Shown here: positions 49,908 through 61,600 of the stretch, piece by piece
Layout: every line of letters begins with the position of its first letter
How positions within the stretch are numbered: the stretch's first letter is position 1
Assembly (NCBI GenBank): GCA_030141605.1
Contig: JAQGDQ010002371.1
Location: 132,547 to 196,546, forward strand
DNA from: Tubiluchus corallicola
Taxonomy: Eukaryota > Priapulida > Priapulimorpha > Priapulimorphida > Tubiluchidae
Reading direction: 5' to 3'
Length of the DNA stretch: 64,000 bases
Program-made: the position numbers and the translations under genes
Notes under the pieces: generated by a model
What the model saw: the letters and a program-made list of their open reading frames with translations, nothing else
Told to the model about the DNA's origin: nothing
The model's database searches: none

Positions 49908-50692
49908 CGTACTAGGTATTATACTAATTAAATCATTTGCAGCAACAAGTTTACGAACAGGTAGATGTCTCGTTTGTATAAATGTAATTCATGCTTGAGG
50001 CGGTTTTCAATTTCCAAAGCAAATTGGCTTTGCTTGACTTTTGCGCTATGTGTCATAGGTGTTTCATAAAACGTTTGTGTCGGTTGAAGTACTTGATAAG
50101 TATAAATTTTCTAAATTGATCTTGTCATTAGTTTATAAGCCTATAGATGAGAAGAAAGTAATGTTTCGTACATATTAAGATTAAGTAATTGTATTTGTTT
50201 GTAATTTTATTGTAAATAATGTTGTACTATACGTTCGTTGTTACATACTCAACTTGTTTGTAAATTTATTAATAAAATTTAGAAGTCAGTTCGGTGCTAA
50301 CAAAGGCAGATCAAAGTATTTGTCAAAGTTTGTTTATCTTTTAAGTTAATATTATTATAATTTTGTACTTTAATTATGAATAATTTGTAAATATTATGCC
50401 TGAATGTCATATTGTGAACAAAGGACGCATTAATTTTGTACATCAAGTTATAATTTTTAGTGTACAGTTGAAAGAATTTAGTATATTTGCTTCGTATAGT
50501 TCATGGATGCAATTACATCATTAAATTATCGTTATTTTTTGACTGCTGCGTAGAATTTCTTCACGAAGGAAAAATTATATTTTATCTGTTCTGTCTTTTG
50601 GGTTTAACTTATATGATTTTTTATAATTAACTAAAACATTAGTATTTACAGTATTTACTATGACTATCATTGTTATTATAATTGTAATAAAA
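49908..50692 (+). terminator. Gfrl: Gfrl 3' UTR and polyadenylation signals
   Basis: AT-rich sequence after the stop codon. AATAAA occurs at 50271-50276 and again at 50687-50692; either could end the transcript, and the first would give a 3' UTR of about 390 bases. Confidence 0.5.
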
Positions 50693-50818
50693 GAAAAGTA
50701 AAAAACGTTGGCTTTAAAATAAATATTAGATAAACATTAGATACGTAATAGCACTAGCACCACTAAATTGCCTGTATTGCATTATTGCATTGTAAATTTA
50801 TTTAAGGTTCGGCTTACA

Positions 50819-50896
50819 ATGATTATGATGATGATGATGATAATGATGATGACGACGACGACGACGATGATGATGGTGGTGGTGGTGATGGTGATG

Positions 50897-50961
<65 letters not shown>
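50819..50961. repeat. Imperfect (GAT)n microsatellite
   Basis: GAT units with GAC and GGT variants, just after the receptor gene. Poly-Met, poly-His and poly-Ile frames across it are artefacts. Confidence 0.93.
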
Positions 50962-52289
50962 AGACTGTGATGCCAACGATGATGACAAAGCATACCTTCA
51001 CTCGAAACCAGTAATCAGTAAGCAGCTAAAAGACAAGTCCTTTGATTACTGCATAAACAAAACAGATTACAAGAACTTGAGTTATTAAGGGGCGCTACAA
51101 GATAAGGTACATAAAGATAAGATTATCTTTTTTTCGGGCAAAAATCCATATCAGAACAGACGTACAATATAAACCACAATACGTATGTATAATACATACA
51201 TATACGCATCATACATGCATAAAATGCTACCACAATAAAATGATTTACAGAATAAAAAATGGCAAAATACAAAAAGTGCCTGTATATAGCTTATATGTCC
51301 AGTAGTGATCCATTTTAATTAAGAAAATACAAGCACTGTTAAAATTTAAAACAACTAAGTTTAGCATTAATAAGTTGCACACTTAAATCATAAAAATACG
51401 TATTAAAAAGTTTGGGTGACAGCATACAGTAACTACAAAGATTCAGAAATAATATCCGCCCATCTTACACGCATGTGATGAGTATCATATGTTGTGTATC
51501 AGTAGAATAACAAACGTAATAGTAGTATTTTTATTGACATTAAGATCAACAAGATTACATGTACATTTACAATACGTGTAACGTGCAATGCGTGTAATGA
51601 TACGTGTAACGCGCAATATTACAAACGAAACAAATATTAGTTTACAAATATTGCTAAAGTAGAGTGCAAAATACACAGCAATGGCAGTAAATTTTTTTAA
51701 CATAACATCGAAAAAGGTATTAATAACCAGATAACAATTTAGTGAAAATTTTTAGCTAACTTATCTGTTACAGAAACACACTTACAGAAACAAATTAAGA
51801 ATATCGCTTAAAAATTTTCCGCAAGTTGAAGGGTTGAACGAAACTCCAAAACATTACATAAATTTAGATTGTATTTTTCTCTCACCGCTTTTGTTAATTC
51901 ACAAATAGTAACGATGCAACGATATGGAAAACGCATCCGCATTCGCGTGCTACATAAAGTCGATTAACTAGCATGCAGATGCGGATGCGTCTTCCACATG
52001 CGGAATAGGTAAAATCGGTTTATATTGTTTTCAATGCACACGTTTATGCAGCCTACGTAAGCGTTATTCCTTTTCTGCAGCCATTTCCCGTTCTTTTAAG
52101 CATATAGATGCACATGTCCGTGTCGTGTTTTTTTTGTAACTGAATAGGCATCTATAGTAGCAAGTTTACCATAGTAACGGCACAACAGAAGGGATTCCAA
52201 GAGTTTGCTTGAGATACTTGACAGGGTGGCAGTTGTTCACATCTGTTAGCTTGCCGTTTTTGTCTTTTACGAGTGGCACAAGAATGCTG
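50962..52289. other. Non-coding stretch
   Basis: AT-rich sequence in which I see no gene, repeat array or RNA gene. It separates the receptor gene from the nested transposon complex. Confidence 0.5.
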
Positions 52290-52472
52290 TCAGTGAGCAA
52301 GGCTGGTAGTACGGTACGGTACGAAAAAAATACCATATTTCGTACCTTTAAAAACACCGTAGATTAGGGGGGCAGTGGTGTCGGGGAGATTGTATAGGAT
52401 GGAAAAATCCCACCCTCCGACACTTTGCTGAGGCCTTCGACAGGCCCATTGCAATTATTCACTGCTATACGT

Positions 52473-52972
52473 CTATTGGTCGTACTCGGCAAGCCTTCCA
52501 GCTTGCTTCAGATACGCCGCTAGTTTTTTCAGGTTTAAGTTCTCTACAACTGCTCTAAGTGTTGTATTTTTATTTCCCAGACATTTGATACGAGCACCCT
52601 GGTAGGCGGTGCATCGTCCCACGTGATGGTCCGGTGTTTCGTCTTCCTGACCACATTTCGGGCAAATCGCGGATTGTGCTCGACAAGTGGTTTTTTTATG
52701 TTTTTGGAGATTACAGTGTCCGGTTAGGACCTGTATAACCATGTCGAGTTGAGTTCTACTGAGATTCAGGAGCCTATTGCAGACTCGGGCCGAGGCCCAG
52801 CCCACATGTTCCTTCGTTCTCTTGCAGTCCTCACGATTATTCCACGACGTTTCCCATCGTTTTAGACTCCATCCCTTAATCGCGTAGACACAGCTAGCGT
52901 AAGGGACGGGCAGATAGGGTTCTGGTCCCTCCGGAGAGAGCTCAGATCCCTTTTTAGCAAGTTTGTCCGCCT
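52473..52972 (-). pseudogene. LOA-like element: end of RNase H and zinc-knuckle C-terminus
   Basis: This continues the RNase H frame beyond one in-frame stop (GN-stop-EADKLAKKG), which replaces a codon in the C-terminal RNase H motif. It then encodes the usual tail of such ORF2 proteins: a WASARVCNRLLNL segment and a CPKCGQEDETPDHHVGRC zinc knuckle, ending in AGRLAEYDQ. Confidence 0.8.
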
Positions 52973-52973
52973 C

Positions 52974-53519
52974 TTAGTTACCATGTACTCCTTCGTGTCC
53001 AGGAATCCATGTAACCAAGACTCGGTTTCTTTTTCCAAGTATGTTCAAGTTTTCAACACAACGTAAAACCGAGATAGATTTTACTGTATTGTTTTCAGTA
53101 GCTTTAATAGCCGCCTGGCTGTCTGACAGGATGACTATTGATTGATTCTGGAGTCCTTCCGAAGACATTATCTCCGCCGCTTGTGAGATGGCGAAAACTT
53201 CTGCCTGGAAAACAGTACTCAATTTCCCAAGATAGAAGAACTCCTCCAATACTCTGGACTCAGTCGGATACTCGATACGTATACCTGCACCGATCCTTCC
53301 GCCCAGTTTGGAACCATCGGTATAACACCTGACACAGTTCCTATCCATTTCGCCTTCCGATTTGATAGCGATTTCTCTTTCCTGAATCTGGCATTCGAAA
53401 TTTTTTTCGAACACGCGTGTTCTTTTTCTTAAATCACCCGGCATATGCAACAGTTGGAGGTCGCGCCTATAGCTATTGCACACATCGATATGACTTTTAG
53501 ACTTACCAAAAGTTCCCAC
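52974..53519 (-). pseudogene. LOA-like element: RNase H domain
   Basis: RNase H motifs are in order: CYTDGSKLGGRIGAG with the first Asp, FQAEVFAISQAAE with the Glu, ILSDSQAAIKA with the second Asp, and WIPGHEGVHGN. The frame then meets a stop. It joins the endonuclease frame out of phase at the deletion junction near 53505-53520. Confidence 0.85.
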
Positions 53520-54819
53520 GGTCTTCGCTGTCCGTTAATTTACCGTCTTCTTTATACACACAGCTTAACTGCGCTGCTTTATTTCGGCGGAGGACCTTTA
53601 CCAACCTAGCAGTTGGTGCCTGATCTTCCATCTTTTCCGTGAAACTCCGCCAGGATTGGCGTTTCGCCTTCCGGACGGCGTTTTTGAATATAGACTGGGT
53701 TAGCTTTCTTGTTTCCCAGTCTCGTTGATTTTTAGTCTTAGTGGCTCTCCTGCAAGCCCTGCGCGCCTCCTTGCGGAGACGGCTTAGCTCCGGATTCCAC
53801 CATTTGTTCCCATCCTTCTTCCTCTGCCTACGTAATGGGCAAGCAGTTTCATAAGAATGAATAACAGCAGCCTGAACTTCATCAGCCAAATCCTCAATAT
53901 CCTCATTGGAGGACACCTTGTATTCCCGGTTCAGTTCTGGAAGTTTATGCTCAAGTTCTTCCGCATACTTTTCCCAGCAAGTACGGCGGATGTTCCTGAT
54001 GAGTGGGTTTTCTTTTGAAATACTGCTTTTCACTAGGAATCTTATATACATGTGGTCCGACAGCGATGGCACGTCACTGACATACCAATCGCATACTATG
54101 TCCCCTGCATGCAGATTCCTCAGTGTCAGGTCTAGCACCTCTTCTCTTGCTTTTGTTCGGAACGTTGGTTTACGGCCAACATTACAGAACTCAAGATTAG
54201 CGCTTGCACAATACTCCAAGAGTTCCTCACCCCTGTCGTTGACATCGGTGGAACCCCATAACGTATGATGCGCATTAGCATCAGTCCCCACAATAATTGG
54301 AGTTTTATCGCCGTCCCCGAATGATATCAGTTCCCTGAGTAACATAGGGGGAGCCGGTTGATCATGCACCATGTATGCCGAGGCGAAAATGAACTCATCT
54401 CCATCCCGGCACACATTTTTTGCTTTAACCACCACAATGTCTGTATTCGAGAACACTGGAAGTAAAAAGCATTTTAGGTTAGGAGTGGCATAAATGCACG
54501 CCCGAGGCCTTTCTCCATTCCGGTTTCCCTGGAACAGATCCCATCCTCGGAGTTTACCCCTAACTTCCCCACCGTGCGTCCAGGGTTCCTGTACAAAGAC
54601 TAACCCGGTACGTATGTGTTTTACAACATCCTGCAAGTTGTAACTCGCAGCTTTGCTTTTGTGAAGATTGATTTGCCAGCACTCAATACCAGAGACACTT
54701 TGTGCTGGCTTCTCACCTATTTTATCCAAATTGTCCCCGGAAATAACATTCAATCTACCGTGGGTATTTCCACCGAAGACTGTCTGCGGCCGGGATTTTA
54801 CTTTAGCCCCTGTTCCCAT
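53503..54819 (-). pseudogene. LOA-like element: APE-type endonuclease (start of ORF2)
   Basis: About 438 residues. Apurinic endonuclease-like motifs are visible: IECWQINLHKSKAA, FVQEPW with the catalytic Glu, GTDANAHHTLWGS with the Asp-Asn pair, EVLDLTL and SLSDHMYI with the terminal Asp-His. It then runs through the usual basic linker (ACPLRRQRKKDGNKWWNPEL; RKEARRACRR) to KLTDSEDRGNF, just where the reverse transcriptase should begin, and stops. This domain nicks target DNA in active elements; here the protein is a dead fragment. Confidence 0.88.
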
Positions 54820-54831
54820 ACTTTTCTGTAT

Positions 54832-55182
54832 TTACGTTTCCATACTGGACTCGGGTGCCTTCATCTGCGATTGCTCGACAGACGGCAGCTCCTTTGTTCC
54901 AGTGGCAACGTCGGGGGTTTTTCCACCCTCGGTACTCACTTCTGGACCCTTATCCACCGTTTGAACAGGTGTTTCCGGTTCCTTGGCTTTCCCTTGGTTT
55001 TTCTTTTTGGACTGGAACGTGACTCGTTTGCATCCGGCGTACGGAGCAAACTCCAGTCGTTCCAGACCTGACAGGGACGGTTCCCAGACCGCTACTACGT
55101 GTAGCATTCCGCCGACCCCTTTTGACCCACCGCGGACCTCCATGTGCTTCCGTTGGAGTTCCGAATTACATCGGTCCACCAA
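54832..55182 (-). pseudogene. LOA-like element: C-terminal ORF1 remnant
   Basis: A short frame immediately upstream of ORF2 with a low-complexity Pro/Glu/Lys/Thr-rich tail (KNQGKAKEPETPVQTVDKG). Position and composition fit the end of ORF1 of a non-LTR element. The nucleic-acid-binding part would lie beyond the 5' truncation. Confidence 0.55.
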
Positions 55183-55205
55183 CGTCAGCTAAAAACACCG
55201 TAACA

Positions 55206-55858
55206 CCATAAAAGAAATGGATCTCATACTAAATAAAGATAAAACAGAAGAGTATCACATAAAAAGGAATGGAGATGATGCTTGGAGGAAATGTATATAC
55301 TTAGGCAGTCTTCTAGCAACAAATAAAAAACCCTAGCACTAGCTGCATATTCCAAATTAACAAAAAAAATTGAAAGTAAGAGGATCAGTTTAGATACAAA
55401 TTTAAGAATCTTTGCTGCACTTGTGGAAACTGTGTTTATCTATAACTCACAACACGAATCAGAAATTAATGCATTTCAAAGAAGAAACTACAGAAACATT
55501 CTAGGAATAAAATGGCCAGACAAAATATCAAATCAGGATCTGTACAATAAAGTCAAGGCAGAGGAATGGACAATTAAAGTAAAAAGGAGAAGATTAAGAT
55601 GGATATGACTTGTTATACGACTACCAGATGACAGTCCATTAAAGTTATCTTTCAAAGAAGCACTGCAGAAAGAAAAGAAACCCGCAAGGAGGACAGCTGC
55701 TGACTTATATCAATTTCATCCAAAAAGATCTTATCAGCACCCCATTAGATATCAATCAAAATACAGAGACATGGAAGGTTGCAGGTGACAGGGTAGTATG
55801 GAGTAAAGTGAGCGGGAGGGTCATGTCAAACGACGTGTGACTCCAGAGATGATGATGA
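55206..55858 (+). pseudogene. Non-LTR reverse-transcriptase C-terminal fragment
   Basis: With frameshifts and stops, the plus strand encodes a decayed RT thumb/C-terminal region: IKEMDLILNKDKTEEYHIK, KCIYLGSLLATNK, ALAAYSKLTKKIESKRIS, then INAFQRRNYRNILGIKWPDK and VKRRRLRWI with HVIRLPDDSPLK-like residues after a frame break. It ends in GATGATGATGATG, like the 3' tails of some RTE-like elements. It is a different family from the LOA-like element and lies on the opposite strand, inside the outer DNA element. Confidence 0.72.
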
Positions 55859-56736
55859 TGTATCACAATTCTGTGCCATACTTACAAAATTGAATCGTAC
55901 CGTACTAGTACGATAAAATATCATACCGTAATTCCCATCAAATTTCGTACCAAGTGCGTGTAGGATCCACTATAAAAAGATAAAGAATGACATAAAAGTT
56001 AATTGTGTAAACTATATGTTTTTCAATTATTGTTATGAAATTATGCGCACTATAAAAACAGAATTGCTGTTTGAACTTCCATACTATTTACATGTATTTT
56101 AAGTACAAAACTTGCACAAAATCATCCATGGAGTTATAAAATTATTTTGAATTACTTTTTCTTAATAAATAATTTTGTGTAACGGGCGAGTTACGTTCAT
56201 TTACTAGTTTTTAACGACTGCCTTTCATTAATTGCTCACTAGTGGCAAATTTTTAATGATAATCAACATTTAGTGTCTTGCCTAAAACATTTGTAACTAT
56301 ACCATGCAGGCTGCACAATTTAACGTACGTAACGTCGGTATGACTTTAATTTCTTTTCTTGGCTCTAGGTACACAGCCGTAGATCAGCGGTGTTACATTA
56401 ACATGGTCAAATTTGGTAAGTAACATACCCAGTTTCTATAAGTACAATAATAAAGGTAAGGTAATTTACGGGAAAAAACAACTTGCTGCTTTTTCATCCA
56501 AAGCGAACCAATCTAGCCGTTTTGTTTGCGTCTGTTCTGTGTCAAGGTGCGTTAACCAGGAGAGAACAAGTCCGCACCAAAGAGGCGAAACAAGTCGTCA
56601 CAAACGTTATAAGAAACTGAGAAAAATGCTACGGAAAAGCTACGATAAAGGTTCGGAAAAATACCATAATTTCGTACCGTACTTTTAAGAATTTTTTTGT
56701 ACCGTACCGTACCGTACTGCCAGCCTTGTCAGTGAA

Positions 56737-58565
56737 ATGAGTGCGTAATGTAAGCTAAAATTAGCAAATTGGGAAGCACTGAAATTTTTTTGAAGGCAAA
56801 AATATAGTGTTCAGCTGACAGACTACCAAGATCTGCTGATATGTGGTGAGACAGAGACCATTTGCTCATTTAGAATCTATTTGCTATTGTCCAGTATTGC
56901 ACGTTCATGAGAATCTATACTATTTAAGAGCAATTTATAATGGTCACGACACTTGTTTTCCAACTGCTTTGTCTATTTTCGTTTACAGCAAAACTTTCGC
57001 ATTAAACTGTTTTTTCACATTTCTCCAACTTGTTTGCTTTGATACTTTCTTGCTCAGGTAACGACATTACGGTAAAACTTGTTTAAAACTAGACCTTTGA
57101 TAGGCTATTGGTCCTTGCCTGGGTTTCCTGTTACGCAGTTTATGTGCACCCATAAATAAAATATGTCCATTAAAAGACGATGTTTATCAGCACGAAGTCT
57201 ACTAATTGCTTTAGATGAGAACACATTTGACAATGAGGAATTGCTTTTTCGGGTGCAGTTTTTAAAGCGCAAACAATGTCATCGGAGAGCCTATTTAGAG
57301 CAACGGATGTATGATCACCAACAGTAATAAACATTATTGCAAAAAATAACATCAAGAGGCATATGAACTATAGAGAGATAAAAATCGCTTAATCTTTTGC
57401 AATCATAAAGGCCACTGGGGTTGCCACTACATCACATAAAACGTCATTACCTACAGAGCAAGCTTCCATCAGTTCTGCACCAAAATTTTATTGTACTGGG
57501 TCGCATAATAGTGACATTCATATGGAAGATACGCGTTGCACACTAATATGTCCATTAACTTGCCAGCTATATGAATAAGTGCAAAAATATTGGAATCGTT
57601 ATCGTAAACGAAATCTCGAGGGGAAAATCTTTTCTCCTGATAAAAGCGAGTGATCGACGTATTGCTACTCAAGCATGGTCACCAACTACGCCATTCAAAT
57701 CTGTCCCCTTTCTGGTTTAGTAATCAAGTTATGAAAATTTTGTTACCACAGCCCTTTATAGATTTTGAAGCATAACCGACCTTTGATTTTTATCCACTTA
57801 CGCAGTGTTATCAGCTTTCCCATAAAAATCTGTTTTCCTTCTTGTACTATGTGTATAAGTTCCCAAAATTTGGTTACCGAATTTAAAAATTGAAAACTTT
57901 TAACCGGAAATGTTTAAAAGCTGACTTGAAAAGTTAGCAAATATTTCGTTTAATTGTGCGTGGAATAATTAGCTTATATTAGTTTCCAGCAAAAGTAAAA
58001 GGGTTGCAAATTTAAGCGTCTATCTGTTAGTGTTAAAACGCGATATTTTCGCTGTTTTAAATGTTGTTATAACATAGTGGAAAATTAATTCAATTTATGT
58101 GGCATAGCCACACAAAAATACATAATATTTTAATGGTTTCTTTAAAGCCAGTGTAAAATTTAAAAAAACGAATGTTTGTCAGTAGTTGAGAATTCAGTCG
58201 TGATGGGTTAAACCGAAACTAAAATGTTAAGCCTATCTTACGAGCTTAAACGCATCAGGTTTCTGAGCTGAAATCGTCTCCTCACGGTTTTCCTGTGTTC
58301 GTAACAGATTTCGAAATGGCTATATCATCAGAAATCGTCGAATTAAATCGCCTCTCGCGTGACGAGGCAATCCAACCTCCAGGACCTTTAACTTCTGTTT
58401 AAATATTGCTATTACCTACTCGCTAGAACAAAGTAAATCGTTGTTAGAAGACAGGTGGATATAAACATGAAGGTCCCAAGGTTGTGGTGCACAAGTTGCT
58501 GGGTTATAGGACTGGAGCGGAAAACAGAAAAATAGCAAGTCAGGGTAAATCGTGATAACTGTAGA
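56737..58565. other. Intergenic stretch before the 3' gene
   Basis: No gene or repeat recognised. The last few hundred bases before 58566 should hold the promoter and 5' UTR of the following gene. No TATA box or initiator could be assigned. Confidence 0.45.
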
Positions 58566-58610
58566 ATGATGAGGACAGCAGCTGCTGCGCTTTTGTTTCT
58601 GCTACTGAAA
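58566..58610 (+). CDS. Unknown secreted protein, exon 1 (signal peptide)
   Basis: Two consecutive ATG codons, then a run of Ala and Leu residues, ending at AAA|GTAAGT in phase 0. Exon 2 supplies the rest of the signal peptide. The exon is only 45 coding bases; support is the hydrophobic peptide, the perfect donor and the matching phase. Confidence 0.65.
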
Positions 58611-61600
58611 GTAAGTATTCCTACCTAAATTTATATTTTGCAAATAAAATCTAAGGATTCGTCTGATAAGCGAATTACTTTGCTACAAGACATGCATTGT
58701 AAAATGCAAGGATTTTATGTTTATAATTTAAAATAAAATTGATATGTTCTACTGTTTGCTATTTATTATATTTTTCTATTATTATTAGAATTTTCACAGC
58801 CAGTATGAAGAGAAAACAGTGTAACTTTGCTATTTTCAGTTGTTGCGTTAGTTTTAATGTTACGTAAGGTTGATATGCTTCTATGCCTACACAATAGCGT
58901 AGCTAGATCTTATCGTCCCCGGGTGGCACTTAAAATTTGACACAAGTGAAAATGTTTATGCAAAAAAATTTAGATTTGTAATGTTTAGTAGTATTGCCTC
59001 GCATATGCGATAATTTATAGAGATAAAATAATAAAGAATTACCAAAAAAAATCAAAAAATTGGTTTAGGAAGAAATCCCCGTACATTTCAAAACTAAAAG
59101 TTACGACAAGCAATGGCTTCTTCACATGGTAACTCAGCAAAGACTGTTATTGAAGACTACTTTGGTGCGACTTCCAAGACATCGCTGTGTTTACCTAAGA
59201 GTTTTAGACATCTTAGCAGTTGAGCAAATGAAAGTTTATTGTTGTCAAAATATTTTAAAGATAAAATTGAGATTAGTTTTCGTAAATTATCCGCAAGTAT
59301 AATTCTACGAAATGAAGATATTTCTGACGGAGATATGCAAAAACTCGCAAACTAGGTTGGCGAGCCAAGAACTTACTGACTTACAATCATTATTAGATAA
59401 ATAGAACATATTGTAATGACATCAGTGTTACATCAACCAAGCGCCTTTTTCAGTTGAATGAAATTGATCAAAATGCCGCTCTCTGAAAAGTGCTGCCCGG
59501 ACTTTTTAGCTACGTCATTGTATACCCACGCTTCTCTCGTTCATTTATTTATACAGCTAACATGGAGTTATCCCACACTAGTAATGCGAGAAATTGCTCG
59601 TCCACTTCGAATTCCAAACCAAGACAATTCGGAATACTACCGCGACGTAGAATTAGGAGAAGCAAGGAACCCTGAAGAAAGTTTGCGAGTTTTTCATCAT
59701 AATGATTACTACGACATTCCAGGCCAACGCACATATGGTTCCGAAATCAGCAAGGTTGATTATGACAATGACAAAGACGAAGTAACATATGATACCGTTG
59801 TTAGTAAGGTATTGAATTGAACTGGGTTAAATTAGACTGTATTTGTCTATTCGGCCAATCAGACATTTATCACTAGCTGCTACAATTATTTGCCATAGAT
59901 GAAATCAAGATAGAAATATTGTTGCGGAAATTCTTAAAATGAATTTTCTTTCGATATAAAAACCGCGTATACGTATTGTTTTATAATCTGCATTTGTGTG
60001 TTGCAGATAATAATAATAATAATAAGACTCACAATAATAATAATTTGTTATATTTCTTAGCCGCATCTATTAGTCCTTTAGCATTTTGTTATTAAGTTAC
60101 AATTTAGTAGTTCAATCTGTTGTTTTTATAATATACTGATATCACAACTATTTTTAAAAAAAGCAAAACGTGTTACTTGGAAATTCTCGATTAGTTTGCT
60201 AATTTTGGTTTGTGCAAGTCAGAGTCCATTTGCGCACTATCTTGACGTAACGAGAAGAACTCGTCACCAAACAGTCTTACTGTGCCCTTACTTTAATTAC
60301 TTTGGCTTGTGCTGGAATAACATGCATCGTGAGGTAAATTTTTTTTTGATTTTGCACATCTGCGTCAAAGAATGTTGCTTCTTAAGGATTTTGTCATGGT
60401 AATTTCAAGGTACAAGAAAAGACTACAGACAATGGTTCACCAAAAAAAGGGAATATTTATGCAACAATTAAAAGATCACTGTGCACAAAAATTGCATGTT
60501 TCAGTATTTTTCTATATAAGGGTCATTCACTGGTACCTAAGGCATTCATCCTAAATCTCTAATTCTTAAACACCTAAAATTACTGTTTCGTAACTAGAGA
60601 AACAGTACTTTCTGTAGTGATGATATCACACATGTGCACAGTTACACACCGTATGTTTCTTTTTTTGTTGTATTATTGCAGTATGTTGGCTAGAGCAACA
60701 AATTCTAAATTCTATAATCTAAGTAAATCATATTGGTACGTGTGTGAGTGCTGACGTGAAAGTGCTACTACTACTTGGCCGTCACTTGCTACCGTAATTA
60801 TATAATTCGGTAAATTACACATACTGGGCATATATTCTACATGTAGATATATCATTAATTATGACAGTGCAGTGTCCCACATTAGCCTTGACTCAGAGGA
60901 TAATTTTAGATTTTAGAACACAGACAACCGAATATCAATGACAGCTTTTAATTAATAGTAACGGACGGTAACGTCTCTTTAAATACAATTATCGATATAC
61001 CTGAATACGATTTCTGTTGTTGTGATTACGTCAAACAGTCCTGTTTGGAACCTCATTGTTTGATGGGTTTGGCGTAGCAAATTTAAGAGCAAAACAAATC
61101 GAAAAATTGTTTGTGTCATTGAAGTGGCAGGCCCTTTATTTAATTATTTCATGCTCTTAATAATGACAATAGAATATGATAAATTTATATATTCATTTCG
61201 TTTTTCTTATCCAGTTTCGCTCAGATGAGCAAGACGGCGACAGTGTAAAGCATTACAACCGGAAGGTCGATTTTAGTGATACTAGAAACGATTATTTAGT
61301 TACTTTTGAAGAAAGTGGAAAGGAGAGAAAACTGAATAACGACACTACCGGCAAGTAAGTGGCCTGTCATGCGTGGTGACAGCTTTCTTCTTTGTGCTCT
61401 CTATTCTATTGGGTGCTCGCATTCATCTACTGATGTGGCTAGGTTAAAAACTGCTATTCCCTTGCCAGATCATATACATATAATGGGTAGTCTCAGGTGA
61501 CTTTTATCGTTCACTAATTAGTATTTACTAATCAAAAAATGATAAACTTATTGTTGGATCTATGTACCAATAAAAGTTTAGATTATCAATACCTGAAAAA

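Larger units (their letters stand above)
52349..55202 (-). mobile_element. LOA-like non-LTR retrotransposon with 13-bp target duplication
   Basis: TAAAAACACCGTA occurs at 52349-52361 and 55190-55202, so the inserted DNA is 52362-55189 (2828 bp, minus strand). In transcript order it holds the C-terminal part of ORF1, an endonuclease, RNase H and a C-terminal CCHC zinc knuckle. The whole reverse transcriptase between endonuclease and RNase H is missing. RNase H downstream of the RT and the endonuclease sequence style (DANAHHTLWGS, NVGRKPTF) point to the I group, LOA-like. It is 5' truncated, internally deleted and non-autonomous. Base composition is clearly richer in G+C than the surroundings. 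Confidence 0.85.
52290..56736. mobile_element. Outer inverted-repeat DNA element (hAT-like) carrying nested insertions
   Basis: The left end (from 52298) reads CAAGGCTGGTAGTACGGTAC; the right end (to 56728) is its inverse, with CAAGGCTGGCAGTACGGTAC on the minus strand. The first 26 bases match at 25 positions. Flanks TCAGTGAG (52290-52297) and TCAGTGAA (56729-56736) match at 7 of 8 bases, as expected for an aged 8-bp hAT duplication. Near both ends is an inner palindromic motif (TACCATATTTCGTACC or close). Without the LOA-like insert the element is about 1.6 kb. No transposase is seen, so it is non-autonomous or eroded. Another superfamily with 8-bp duplications is possible. Confidence 0.72.

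Noticed and set aside
58890-58960. AGCGTAGCTAGATC...CCCCGGGTGGCAC, reminiscent of a MITE end
   Set aside because: No matching opposite end or flanking duplication located.
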